DNA of 64,000 nucleotides from Proteles cristata cristata (GCA_017311185.1 JAESUZ010001723.1:1240001-1304000); one strand, 5' to 3'. Numbered from the stretch's first letter, positions 1 through 10,583 are shown. Made by a program: numbers and translations. The notes: generated by a model not told the origin, from the letters alone.

Positions 1-285
1 GGACCTTAGTTTTATTATGTGAATGGGAAGGTGGTATAGTTCTCTAATTTAGTTGAGGGATTTTTAAATGGCCAAAACATTTCCAGCAACTCTACAAAAA
101 AGAACATTTTTTCCACTTTTCTTCTTTTAAAATATTTTAATGTTTCCTGAGGCTCGATTACAAATAATAAGCCCAAAGACAAAAAAACCTGATGCATTAA
201 TGACCCTATGTGGGTTATAAACCAGAGTCTCTGCTGGGCTTAGATCTTCTCTGTGCAGTAAGCACAAGAAAGCATGTACTTAAAG
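1..285. other. Unassigned intron at the left edge
   Basis: AT-rich sequence before the first L1 segment. No exon, RNA gene or repeat recognised. The last few bases (around 278-290) may include a short TSD of the L1 that follows. Confidence 0.5.
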
Positions 286-912
286 ATTTGGGAATAATTC
301 TGTTTTAAATGTCTGGTAGAATTCTCCAGGGAAGCCATCAGCTCGAGGGCTCTTATTTGTTGGGAGATTTTTGATAACTGATTCGATTTCTTCACTCATT
401 ATGGGTCTGTTCAGGTTTTCTATTTCTTCCCATGTGAATTTTGGTAGTGAGGGTGTGTTTAGGAATTTGTTCATTTCTTCTGAGTTGTCCAATTTGTTGG
501 CATATAATTTTTCATAGTATTCCCTGATAATTGCTTGTATTTCTGAGGGGTTGGTTGTAATAAGTCCATTTTCATTCATAATTTTGTCTATTTGGGTGCT
601 CACTCTTTTCTTTTTGGTAAGTCTGGCTAGAGGCTTGTCAATTTTGTTTAGTTTTTCAAAAAATCAACTCTTGGTTTCATTGATCTGTTCAATTGTTTCT
701 TTGGTCTCTATGTTGTTTATTTCTGCTCTAATTTTTACTATTTCTCTTCTTCTACTGGGTTTAGGGCATTCTTGTTGCTCTGCCTCTAGTTCCTTTAGGT
801 GAGCTGTTAGATTCTGGACTTGCGCTTTTTCTAATCTCTTGAAATAGGCCTGGAGAGCAATGTACTTTCCTCTTAGGACTGCTTTTGCCACATCCCATAG
901 ATTTTGAATTGT
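286..912 (-). mobile_element. Inverted 5' part of a twin-primed L1 (ORF2 fragment)
   Basis: Read on the minus strand this is L1 ORF2 between the endonuclease and reverse-transcriptase domains: I-Q-N-L-W-D-V near 912, a Glu/Lys-rich helical stretch, [12 protein letters not shown] near 600, then N-K-S-P...D-G-F-P-G-E-F-Y-Q near 300-340. The outer end (286) corresponds in the element to sequence immediately upstream of where the direct part starts at 913. That is the layout expected from twin priming. A stop interrupts it near 664. Confidence 0.9.
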
Positions 913-3380
913 TCTCAAGCTATTCCAAAAAATAGAAATCAAAGGAAAACTCCCGGACTCATTTTATGAAGCCATGATCACTCTGATTCCCAAGCCAGAC
1001 AGAGATCCAGCAAAAAAAGAGAACTACAGGCCAATATCCTTGATGAATATGGATGCAAAAATCCTCAACAAGATCCTTGCAAATCGAATCCAGCAGCACA
1101 TAAGAGGAATCATCCACCAAGATCAAGTGGGATTCATTCCTGGGTTACAGGGCTGGTTCAACATTCGCAAATCAATCAATGTGATACATCACATCAATAA
1201 AAGAAAAGATAAAAAACATATGATCCTGTCAATAGATGCAGAAAAAGCATTTGACAAAATACAGCATCCCTTCTTAATAAAGACTCTAGAGAAAGTCGGG
1301 ATAGAAGGAATTTACTTAAACATCATAAAAGCCATCTATGACAAGTCTTCAGCTAACATCATCCTCAACGGGGAAAAACTGAGAGCTTTCCTGCTGAGAT
1401 CAGGAACATGACAGGGATGTCCACTCTCACCGCTGTTGTTTAATATAGTGCTGGAAATCCTAGCATCAGCCATCAGACAACAAAAGGAAATCAAAGGCAT
1501 CAGAACTGGCAAAGAGGAAGTCAAACTTTCACCCTTTCACACCAACAATGAAGCAACAGAAAGAGAAATCAAGAAGCTGATCCCAATCACAATTGCACAA
1601 AAAACCATAAAATACCTCGGAATAAACCTAACCAAGGATACAAGAGATCTGTATGATGAAAACTATAGAAAACTTATGAAGGAAATTGAAGAAGACACAA
1701 AGAAATGGAAAAACATTCCATGCTCATGGATAGGAAGAATAAATATAGTTAAGATGTCATTACCACCCAAAGCACTCTACACATTCAATGCAATTCCAAT
1801 CAAAATTGCAACAGCATACTTCTCAAAACTAGAACAAACTATCCTAAAATTTGTATGGAACCACAAAAGACCCCAAATAGCCAAAGTAATGCCGAAAAAT
1901 AAAACCAAAACTGGAGGTATCACCATCCCAGACTTTAGCCTCTACTACAAAGCTGTCATCATCAAGACAGTATGGTATTGGCACAAAAACAGACACATAG
2001 ACCAATGGAACAGAATTGAGAACTCAGAAGTGGACCCAAAAGTATACAGCCATCTGATCTTTGACAAAGCAGGAAAGAATCTCCAATGGAAAAAAGACAG
2101 CCTTTTTAACAGACGGTGTTGGGAGAACTGGACAGCAACATGCAGAAGAATGAAACTAGATCATTTTCTCACACCATGCACAAAAATATACTCAAAATGG
2201 ATAAAGGACCTGAACGTGAGACAGGAAACTATCAACAGCCTAGAGGAGAAAGCAGGAAACAACCTCCTTGACCTCCACCGCAGCAGCTTCTTGCTTGACA
2301 CATCCCCAAAAGCAAGGGAATCAAGAGCAAAAATAAACAACTGGGACCTCAACAAGATTAAAAGCTTCTCCACAGCCAAGGAAACAACCCACAAAACTAA
2401 TCAGGCAACCAACAGAATGGGAAAAGATCGTTGCAAATGACATATCAGATAAAGGGTTAATATCCAGAATCTATAAGGAACTCACCAAACTCCACACCCG
2501 AAAAACAAACAACCCAGTGAAGAAATGGGCAGAAGATAGGAACAGACACTTCTCCAAAGAAGACATCCAGATGGCCAACAGACACATGAAACGATGCTCA
2601 GCATCGCTCCTCATCAGGGAAATATAAATCAAAACCACACTGAGATACCACCTCACGCCAGTCAGAGTGGCTAAAATGAGCAAATCAGAGTACTCTAGAT
2701 GTTGGCGAGGATGTGGATAAACGGGCACCCTCCTCCACTGTTGGTGGGAATGTAAACTGGTACAGCCCCTCTGGAAAACAGTGTGGAGGTTCCTCAGGAA
2801 ACTAACAGTAGAACTCCCCTGTGACCCAGCAATAGCTGTGCTAGGAATTTACCCAAGGGATACAGAAATGCTGATGCATAGGGGCACATGTACCCCAGTG
2901 TTCATATCAGCACTCTCCACAATAGCTAAAACATGGAAGGAGCCTAAGCGTCCATCAACGGACGAATGGATCAAGAAGATGTGGTGTATCTACACCATGG
3001 AATACTACATGGCAATGAGAAAAAATGAAATTTGGCCATGTGTAGCAAGATGGATGGACCTAGGGGGTGTTATGCTGAGTGAAATAAGGCAGGCAGAGAA
3101 GGACAAATATCATATGTGTGCACGTATAGGAGGATTAGGAGGAACTTAACTGAGGAACAAGGGGGAGAAGGGGGGAAATGGTGGGGGAAAGGGAGAGAGG
3201 CAAACCTTGACAGACTCTTGAATGCTGACAAAAACTGAGGACTGATGGATGTAGAGGGGAGGGGGGATGGGCATGGAGGAGGACACTTGTGGGTATGAGC
3301 ACTGGGTGTTATGTGGAAACTAATTTGACAAACTATTTGTAAAAAAATAAATAAATAAAATAAAATAAAATAAAATAAAA
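913..3380 (+). mobile_element. Direct 3' part of the twin-primed L1: defective ORF2, 3'UTR and A-rich tail
   Basis: ORF2 reverse-transcriptase sequence begins at L-K-L-F-Q-K-I and includes L-I-P-K-P-D-R-D and P-I-S-L-M. It is broken by TGA at about 1409 (CGA in related copies) and by an in-frame deletion at 1531-1540. Frame changes near 2425 and a stop near 2625 precede the Cys/His-rich C-terminus and the end of ORF2 at 3149. The G-rich 3'UTR runs to ACAATAAAC-like sequence near 3330, followed by a tail built of AAAAT/AAATA units to about 3380. A weak TSD candidate is atttggg at both ends. It is non-functional. Confidence 0.9.
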
Positions 3381-4392
3381 TTTGGGGGGCAAGGTATGTC
3401 AAGACCAAGGTACTGTGGAACATACAAACTAACTACTTTTCTTTTGTACTATTATAACTTCCATTTTTAATTTTCCCATATATAACATGCAATTGGAAAA
3501 ATGAAACTATTGTTTCAAATTTTAAGTAAGCAAAACAAAACAAAGTAAAAAACCCATAAAGCACTCTGAATACAGGAAGTTCCAAGCAATATAAAAGCAT
3601 CCCCAAATTTACTTTCTCCCTGCCCAGCCTAGAAGACGACCACAGAGAAATGCTGGATGCCCTAAAATTCCAAGTTGGCTATAAAGATCATCTCACCCCA
3701 TCAGAGCCTTGCTGGCCTGCAGAGGAACAGAAACAGTCAAGTGTCTCCTTGACTACTCCCCACCTTTCACGATGAAAGCACCACTGTACTTGCACATGCT
3801 TAAAGGCCTCACTGCTCTTCCCAGATACATGGTCTGCTGCATATCAGATCCATTCTGTGGCCTCTCTTCCAATCCAAGGTAAAGAGGAATGAGAGAATAA
3901 GATCAACCTTCCCTTCAGTCCAGAAGATGCTCTCCCCTTTGCAGGGCTGGAACAGCATTTAGGGTTTGGCTGCTCTTAGAAAGGACACCATTAACCTATT
4001 ACCCTGTCTCCCACATGCAGCAAGGCAGGGCCCAGGGCTTCCTGCATTCTGGAGCTGGACCTCTCTGCTAAATTTGCTTTGTTCTATGTTTCTCCTGTGT
4101 GTTTTTTCTGGCACTGAATAGATGCATCCTTTTCTCTCCCTAAGATGGTAACAGACAAGACTGGAGTTTGAACTTCCATGTGGAAATAGGCATAGGATAA
4201 AAAAAAGAGGCTACATGTGACTTCGAGGTAAACTGGGATTTGAGGCAAAACTCCCTGCTAAGAAAGAGGAGGTTACCTAATCTTGTTTTCCCTTCTGTCA
4301 TCTACCTTCTCTGAAGGCCAGAGATGCTTATGACCCAGATAATACCATCCTTATACAATCTCAACCTCACTACAACTTCTAGTATCTTTTAC
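3381..4392. other. DOCK3 intron, nothing else recognised
   Basis: Mixed-composition intron sequence between the L1 tail and the donor of exon 4393-4547. I searched it for the next DOCK3 exon on the minus strand and found none. No repeat family was recognised. Confidence 0.5.
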
Positions 4393-4547
4393 CTGATCTG
4401 CTTGCCTTCTCTCATATCATATAAGGAAAAGAAGACATCGGTATCTTCCCCAATGGTATTGTAGGTGAAACTCTTCAGGCTGAGGAAGAAGTGATGTGGC
4501 ACTGGCATCCGACAGGTTTCCCCATGACGTGGGCGCATTGTATCTAC
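4393..4547 (-). CDS. DOCK3: DOCK3 coding exon (155 nt), most downstream DOCK3 exon in the window
   Basis: Minus-strand exon with acceptor TTCCTCATTAG and donor GTAAAA. It reads V-D-T-M-R-P-R-H-G-E-T-C-R, then MPVPHHFFLSLKSFTYNT, then I-G-E-D-T-D-V-F-F-S-L-Y-D-M-R-E-G-K-Q-I, ending with the two bases AG of a split Ser codon. The length is 51 codons + 2 nt and there is no disruption. It belongs to the N-terminal region ahead of the lipid-binding DHR-1 (C2-like) domain. The next exon, which should start by completing Ser and continue with the family's E-R-F segment, was looked for between 1 and 4392 and not found, so it lies outside the window. The preceding intron is only 873 bp. Confidence 0.93.
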
Positions 4548-5117
4548 CTAATGAGGAAGACAAAAATCAGTGATTCCTATTTTAGTTATTCATGCATTTG
4601 TCATAAATAAAATGAAAATTTAGTGACTAGCTTTCCTCATACTACCAAAGGGGATCATTTAAGAGAGACCAAAGATGTTTTCTTTGCTAGTAAGGTAGTG
4701 CTGCATCAATATACTTGGTTTGAAGTGGGCAAATATGCAGCTGGGAGAAGTAAAACTGAGTGAAGGAGATATAGGGACAGTAATTCCAATTTATGAGTGA
4801 ACTTAAAATCTCCACAAGGTCACAAATTTCTAAACTCTCCATAAACTTCTAAATTCAAAGTTATTTCTTGGAGACACTGCCACCCTGATAGGCCTGATTT
4901 ACATTGTTAGATGGTAATAGCTACCATTCTAAATGACACTTTTATTTTCTCCCAGGTGGATTCATTTTAGTCTCCCAGTCCATTTCAATTGTGCTGAAGT
5001 AAATTTGCACAGAGGAGTGAGTGGAGACTGGGCAAATTTGCTTAGAGATCAGGGCCATTTAGATGAAAGGCACCACAAAATCAAGACCTCAGGGGTGGCT
5101 ATCATTGGCTGGTGCAT
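4548..5117. other. DOCK3 intron (873-bp intron, distal part)
   Basis: Sequence between exon 4393-4547 and the TSD of the SINE. No repeat or RNA gene recognised. The T/C-rich acceptor tract of exon 4393-4547 lies at its left end (read on the minus strand). Confidence 0.5.
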
Positions 5118-5136
5118 CCCCATGGTGTGATTTCTT

Positions 5137-5352
5137 TTTTTTAAATGTTTTATTTATTTCTAGGAGAGAGAGAGAGAGAGACAGCGTGAGCAGGGGAGGG
5201 TCAGAGAGAGAGGGAGTCACAGACTGAAACAGGCTACAGGGTCTGAGCTGGCAGTCAGCACAGAACCCAACGCGGGGCCCAAACCCACGAACCGCGAGAT
5301 CATGACCTAAGCGAAAGTCGGACGCTTAACCGACTAAGCCACCCAGGCGCCC
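5137..5352 (-). mobile_element. CanSINE (young uniform subtype), sense to DOCK3
   Basis: Minus-strand tRNA-derived SINE. On the plus strand it reads from a T-rich stretch through (GA)n, the diagnostic ctgagctggcagtcagcac-like block with a few changes, to the tRNA-like head ending aagccacccaggcgccc. The TSD is ccccatggtgtgatttctt at 5118-5136 and ccccatgctgtgatttctt at 5353-5371, one mismatch. It lies about 50 bp downstream of the donor of the 42-nt exon. Confidence 0.93.
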
Positions 5353-5420
5353 CCCCATGCTGTGATTTCTTAAAAGAAAGGGGTAAGGAAAATATTGGGA
5401 GGCCTAGTTAAGCTGCTTAC

Positions 5421-5462
5421 CTGGGATGTGCTTTGCTGTACACTCTGCCGGCTAGATAAGTG
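5421..5462 (-). CDS. DOCK3: DOCK3 42-nt microexon
   Basis: Fourteen codons read H-L-S-S-R-Q-S-V-Q-Q-S-T-S-Q in phase 0 at both ends, exactly joining ...D-L-Y-K-M (exon ending at 18926) to V-D-T-M... (exon starting at 4547). The acceptor has a strong pyrimidine tract of repeated TTTC ending in CCACAG; the donor is GTAAGC. Because the length is a multiple of three and both phases are 0, skipping would keep the frame and remove a Ser/Gln-rich 14-residue insert. That makes it a plausible cassette microexon, but regulation cannot be seen here. A young SINE lies about 50 bp beyond the donor in the following 873-bp intron. The exon is too short for ordinary ORF detection; it was found by looking for the residues missing between its neighbours. 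Confidence 0.92.
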
Positions 5463-5550
5463 CTGTGGAAAGAAAGAAAGAAAAATTCACTCAACTGGGA
5501 AAGAAACTTTTATTCAACACCCTATATGCTGTGCATTCTGTAGTCTTTTG

Positions 5551-5735
5551 CATATATGTTTTCATTTAATTCTAATAACCTTTTAAGAACAATGCTATTT
5601 GTATTTGATGGAGACAACTAAAGCTTGGTGTGAGAAAGTGATGTGCTGAAGATCATATAGCAAGACGGTGGCAAAGTCTGGATTCAAACCCAAGCCTTTA
5701 CAGCTCAGAGTACCAGCTAAGTGATGAGAACATGC
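5551..5735 (+). repeat. MIR-like ancient SINE
   Basis: Contains the MIR-type series: a stretch like 'gatggagacaactaaagc', then 'gatcatatagcaag', then 'gtctggattcaaaccca'. These match the order of the conserved MIR core. Degraded, no TSD visible. Confidence 0.65.
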
Positions 5736-5904
5736 TACTAGATTTTTGCTTTGGTGCTGTTTGCTCCACACCCTCTACCACATCCTGAGTTGCAAGATCC
5801 AACTTCTGTAGGCTCTTTACACTGGAGGATGTGTAGTCTTTACCCTGAAGTACCCCTCACCCCCAACACTCTGTTCCTTTGCTGCTGGCTGATGTTAGAA
5901 GAAG

Positions 5905-6250
5905 CAGATTCCAATCCCAGCTAAATGTAAATGGGTTGTGAAATCAGATAAATTGCTTACTCTCTCCAAGAGACATTGTCCTCAACTGTAAAACTTAGAT
6001 AAAAGCTTTTATTGTCTTTCTCTCAGTTACTCTGAGGCTCAAATTACATAACAGGAAGCATCATGGCACAGTAGTTAGGGACCTAAGTGCAGAAGTGAGA
6101 ACACCTGGTTTTAAATCTTGACTCACATTTGTGTTTGCTCATACAAAAGCGAGGATAACATTTTGTGCTAAACTCAGCCTCATAGGATTTTATGCAGATT
6201 AATCTGGTATGATACCTTTCATATTGTTAAGTAGCTGATCAGTCCTATTT
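5905..6250 (+). repeat. MIR-like ancient SINE(s), one or two copies
   Basis: The phrases 'cctcaactgtaaaacttaga' (5970-6000), 'ggcacagtagttagggacc' (about 6065) and 'tggttttaaatcttgactc' (about 6108) follow the MIR consensus order, but the order restarts near 6060. Two adjacent copies are therefore likely. Confidence 0.6.
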
Positions 6251-6645
6251 TATCATTATAGGTATTATTCTTAATAAGTAGTTATGTAGAAAAGTCAGTC
6301 ACATTCAGAAGTAGGAGTAATTGTGTGTTCACAACAATTCAGTCCCTGGTCTTGGTAAACTCAACAATGAGAGTTTCTATCTGCTCTCTTTGGGCCCTAG
6401 AAGTGTGAGACAGCACTCATTTGAACTATTTTACATCACATGGGTAGGAAGAATGGCTGCTGAGTAGACTGTTTTCATTTCTTTTATTTGGGGTTAAATG
6501 TGTGCATTTGGAAAACTGAATACAATTAAAAATTAATTTAAATGTATTTTACTAGCTATATTTGCTAATTATTAAATATTCATGTATATCATTAGCTATA
6601 TTCATAAGTTATTAATTATTAATGTCATTGATGGGACTATATGTT
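6251..6645. other. AT-rich intron, nothing recognised
   Basis: AT-rich sequence with TAATTATTAAT-like runs. No gene or repeat family recognised. Confidence 0.5.
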
Positions 6646-6679
6646 CCCATGATACGTATTTTTAAAAATATATTGTCAA

Positions 6680-7278
6680 GCTAAAACCTGGAAAGAGCCT
6701 AAGTGTCCATCAACAGATGAATGGATCAAGAAGATGTGGTTTATCTATACCATGGAATACTACATGGCAATGAGAAACAATGAAATCTGGCCATATGTAG
6801 CAACATGGATGGACCTTGAGGGTGTTATGCTGAGCGAAATAAGTCAGGCAGAGAAAGACAAATATCATATGTGTGCACGTATAGGAGGATTAGGAGGAGC
6901 TTAGCAGAGGACCAATGGAGAGAAGAAGGGCGGAAATGGTGGGGAAAGGGGGAGAGGCAAACCATGAGAGACTCTTGAATGCTGACAAAAACTGAGGACT
7001 GGTGGATGTGGGGGGAGGAGGGGTGGGCATGGAGGAGGACACTTGTGGGGATGAGCACTGGGTGTTATGTGGAAACTAATTTGACAATAAACTATTTGTA
7101 TAAAAAAAAATAAAAAATAAAAAAAAAATAAATAAAACACCATTAATGCTATAACTGATAAACCCCGAAGTAAAATGCAAGCCAATGGAAGCCACATCAT
7201 TTTTTCTAAACGAGTTGGAAAATTCAATTAGTAGAATAAATTAATTGGTGTTTTATAAAAAAAAAAATAAAATAAAAT
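6680..7278 (+). mobile_element. Young L1 3'-end insertion with a probable 3' transduction
   Basis: L1 starts within the ORF2 C-terminus (K-T-W-K-E-P-K), runs through the 3'UTR and a first A-rich tail at about 7101-7138. It is followed by about 120 bp of non-L1 sequence (7139-7257) and a second A-rich tail (7258-7278). A perfect 16-bp TSD, aaaaatatattgtcaa, lies at 6664-6679 and 7279-7294, so the non-L1 part belongs to the same insertion. Confidence 0.88.
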
Positions 7279-7294
7279 AAAAATATATTGTCAA

Positions 7295-7673
7295 ATTGGC
7301 TTACATACAACACCCACTGCTCACCCCAACAAGTGCCCTCTTCCTCCATGCTGATCACCCCATTTTCCCTCTCCCCCACGCCCCCATCTACTTTCAGTTT
7401 GTTCTCTGTATTTAAGAGTCTCTTGTGGTTTGCTTCCCTCCCTCTCTATTTGTATCTATTTTCCCCCTTCCTTTCCCCCCATGGTCTCTGTTAAGTTTCT
7501 CAAGATCCACATATGAGTGAAAACATGTGATATTTGTCCTTCTCTGACTGACTTATTTCACTTAGCATACCTTCCAGTTCCATCCACTCTGCTACAAATG
7601 GCATGATTTCATTCTTTTTCATTGCCAAGTAGTATTCCATCATACATATAAACCACATCTTCTTTACCCATTC
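7295..7673 (-). mobile_element. Older L1 3'-end fragment, split near its tail by a younger L1
   Basis: On the minus strand this is the end of ORF2 (M-K-K-N-E-I and E-I-S-Q-S-E-K-D-K-Y near 7500-7660) followed by the 3'UTR down to 7295. Its tail continues to the left of the younger insertion at 6661-6679. The outer TSD is cccatgatacgtatt at 6646-6660 and cccatgatacatatt at 7674-7688, one mismatch. Confidence 0.85.
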
Positions 7674-7793
7674 CCCATGATACATATTAAATATAATAAA
7701 ATGGGCCTCCAACAGCTGGGGAAATCATCACATAGAATGTATATGTAGAAAAGAAAACACACACAAAAAAAGTTTTTAAAAAATTAGGCTTTC

Positions 7794-8198
7794 CAGATGC
7801 CTGAATGGCTCAGTTGGTTAAGCAACCAACTTTTTTTTTTTTTTTTAATGTTTTTATTTATTTCTGAGAGAGAGAGAGACACAACGTGAGCAGGGTATGG
7901 TCAGAGAGAGAGGGAGATACAGAATCTGAAGCAGGCTCCAGGCTCTGAGCTAGCTGTCAGCACAAAGTCTGACACTGGGCTCGAACCCACAAACCATGAG
8001 ATCATGACCTGAGCTGAAGTTGGACGCTTAACTGACTAAGCCACCCAGGCACCCCTAAGCAATCAACTCTTGATTTCAGCTCAGGTAATGTGCACTGACA
8101 GCACAGAGCCTGCTTAGGATTCTCTCTCTGTCCTTCCCCTGACTTGCCCATGCACACACATTTGTGTTCTCTCTCTCTCAAAATAAAAAACATTTTTT
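7794..8198 (+). mobile_element. CanSINE (plus), interrupted by another SINE
   Basis: The tRNA-like head (cctgaatggctcagttggtt) is at 7800-7819 and the body resumes at 8069 with (CT)n and an A-rich tail near 8190. The TSD is an aaaaattaggctttc-like repeat at about 7779-7793 and about 8199-8213. Confidence 0.85.
7832..8055 (-). mobile_element. CanSINE (minus) nested inside the SINE at 7794-8198
   Basis: Poly(T), (GA)n, body and reversed tRNA-like head (aagccacccaggcacccc). The TSD is taagcaaccaact at 7819-7831 and taagcaatcaact at 8056-8068. Confidence 0.9.
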
Positions 8199-8213
8199 AA
8201 AAATCAGGCTTTC

Positions 8214-9163
8214 AAAAAAAAAGTTTTCTATGGTTTATTGATCCATATCCCACTGGGAAAGTTATTGGCCAAAATGCTTTCCGTTGTTCTATTTTACATT
8301 CAGGGGCTATACTAAGTCATTCTTCTCAAGTGGATTTACTGATTAATTCTTAAAAATGATTACCAATCTAAAACACAAATATTCAAAAATAATTATATAT
8401 ATATATAGGTGTTTACAGCTAATTTCAGTGTAAAACATCCCTTCTGACAATAACAAATGTTATTCTAGATTTCAGAAGCATCAAATTTAAGGAGAACTCT
8501 CAAACCAGTCTAACAAACACTAAGTGGGTGGCCACGGTTAAGGCATCAAAACTGGCATTCTGGAACCTCTTTCATGGCACTATAGGGAAAAACCACTTCC
8601 TCTTCAGGCAGCATTCAGCTGATATATCCCTCTTTAGAACCATCACCACCTGTATTAAGGCTATAATGTATTATTTCTATGTGTTTGCTACCCAACTTTA
8701 GACTTAACCCTCCTAAAGAGCAAAAGACTGTACCTTAATCATTTTATATCTAAAATACATCAAAAATAAAAATTAATTAAGAACTGCATTTTTGGAAAAA
8801 AATATGGCCTAATGCGATAGAGCTTAAAATGTTATTACCTAATCATTCAGCAATTTGTCTCCTGGTTATAAACCTCATAGAATTTCTTGCTGTTAATGTT
8901 CCAATCATATTTTATAATTAATAGTATAATATATTCAAAGACCTTTGTGAGTATATATAAAAATATTTGGCTGGCCAGATGTCTGTCTAGCAAGTCAAAT
9001 ACTAATACTTCCTTTAAATCTGTATTTCTGTTAATACTGGTTACCTATCTTTCCCTAGGAAAACTTTTTCATTTTATCCAAGTTTTCTAATTTATTACCA
9101 GATAATTAAACAAAATATACTCTTACAATTGCTTTTGTATCCTTTGTGTTTGGAATAAAATTT
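8214..9163. other. DOCK3 intron, nothing recognised apart from a short (TA)n
   Basis: AT-rich intron. A short tatatatatata run lies near 8395-8407. No gene found. Confidence 0.5.
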
Positions 9164-9200
9164 CCTATTGTTTCTCGGCCTTTTGGCTAAGATCAAGTGT
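9164..9200 (+). pseudogene. 3'-truncated U2 snRNA pseudogene fragment
   Basis: The 34 bases from 9167 match the 5' end of U2 snRNA, including the segment ctcggccttttggctaagat, with two differences in the first five positions. After the AAGTGT near 9195-9200 similarity stops. There is no A tail. Direct repeats tggaataaaatt (9151-9162) and tggaataaatt (9200-9210) flank it, as known for 3'-truncated snRNA retropseudogenes. It is too short to be functional. Confidence 0.85.
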
Positions 9201-9210
9201 GGAATAAATT

Positions 9211-9804
9211 CTTCTTTCTCATAAAAAGAATGTATGCACTACATTATTGCTCTGCCAAATTTCCCCTGTACAGAAGGCATTTTCAGCCCTTTGAAGTCTC
9301 TGGTTCATTTAGTCCACAAAAGTCTACCAATATGGAAAAAATCCTGCAACTTCAGACATTCTATTCAACTGAATGTCACAGTTAATTGCCTGGTATATAT
9401 GCTTGGAATTGTGTTAAGTATTGTGGGTCTTACAAGGAAATAAAAGACCTACCTAGTCAGATCACTAATAAGATGATGTTCTATTGCTAGCAAATAATTT
9501 AATCAATTAAGTACAGAAATGAAAGTACACTGATCTAATAAAAATATTAATTAGCACTAGAAGATAAAAGACTAACACAGTCCCAACACATACTAATGTG
9601 GAAAGATAACAACATAACAGGAAGTTATAATGTGAGTATTCTGTTAGATCTCCCCATAATTTAGAAGCTCTTACATAATTTTCAAGTGTCCACATTCCCC
9701 AAAGAGGAATAGCTAATTAAAATTAACACAAATACTTTGTGAGCCAAACAGTGTATTCCAACTACACTTTCATTCTTCTACTACATTTTGTTTTTGTTTT
9801 AGAA
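9211..9804. other. DOCK3 intron, nothing recognised
   Basis: AT-rich sequence; no exon, RNA or repeat family identified. Confidence 0.5.
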
Positions 9805-9816
9805 GTCTTAGTTTTT

Positions 9817-10035
9817 GGGGCACAGGGGTAGCTCAGTCAGATGAGCATTCATCTGACTTCAGCTCAAGTCATGATCTTGTGGTCCGTGACTTTGAACCCC
9901 ACGTCAGGCTTTGTGCTGACAGCTCAGAGCCAGGAGCCTGCTTTTGACTCTGTGTCTCCCTTTCTCTCTGCCTCTCCCCTGCTCATGTTCTGAGTCTCTC
10001 ACTCAAAAATAAACAAACATTTAAAAAATTGAAAA
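9817..10035 (+). mobile_element. CanSINE (plus), diverged
   Basis: tRNA-like head ggggcacaggggtagctcag, then cagctcaagtcatgatcttg, and an A-rich tail. An approximate TSD is agtcttagtttt (9805-9816) and ccttagtttt near 10050. Confidence 0.85.
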
Positions 10036-10127
10036 TTAAAAAAAGGGTACCTTAGTTTTAAATTATAGGGTCCTTTCCTATTTCTTCTACAGTTCTATAA
10101 AATATCTTTCAAGAATATCCTCCATAT

Positions 10128-10354
10128 GGGGGCACCTGGGTGGCTCAGTCGGTTGAGTGTCTGACTTCGGCTCAGGTCATGATCTCACGGTTCATGGGTT
10201 CGAGTCCCATGTCGGGCTCTGTGCTGACAGCTAGCTCAGAGCCTGGAGCCTGCTTCTGATTCTGTGTTTCCCTTTCTCTGACCCTCCCCTGCTCACACTG
10301 TCTCTCTCTCTCTCTCAGAAATAAATAAAACATTAAAAAATATTAAAAAAAAAA
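10128..10354 (+). mobile_element. CanSINE (plus)
   Basis: Full SINE with head gggcacctgggtggctcagt, (CT)n and an A-rich tail. It is flanked by aagaatatcctccatat at 10111-10127 and again at 10355-10371. Confidence 0.93.
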
Positions 10355-10371
10355 AAGAATATCCTCCATAT

Positions 10372-10583
10372 GGATGGACCATGGGGGAGGAGAAGGGGAA
10401 AAATAGTTGGGGAGAGGGAGGGAGGCAAACCACGAGAGACTCTTGAATGCCGAGAACAAACTGAGGGCTGATGGGGGTGAGGAAGAGGGGAAGGGGGGTG
10501 ATGGGCATGGAGGAGGGCACTTGGGATTAGCACTGGGTGTTATATGGAAACCAACCTGACAATAAACTATTTAAAAAAAAAAA
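10372..10583 (+). mobile_element. Short L1 3'UTR insertion at the same target site as the adjacent SINE
   Basis: G/A-rich L1 3'UTR (ggagggaggcaaaccacgag, tgaatgccgagaacaaactg) ending in ACAATAAAC and an A tail. A third copy of the target repeat, aagaatatcctccata, follows at 10584-10599. Confidence 0.9.

Noticed and set aside
278..3390. atttggg at both ends as a firm TSD of the first L1
   Set aside because: Only seven bases next to A-rich sequence; could be chance.
3381..4392. Next DOCK3 exon downstream
   Set aside because: No segment matching the E-R-F continuation with a suitable acceptor was found; it must lie before position 1.
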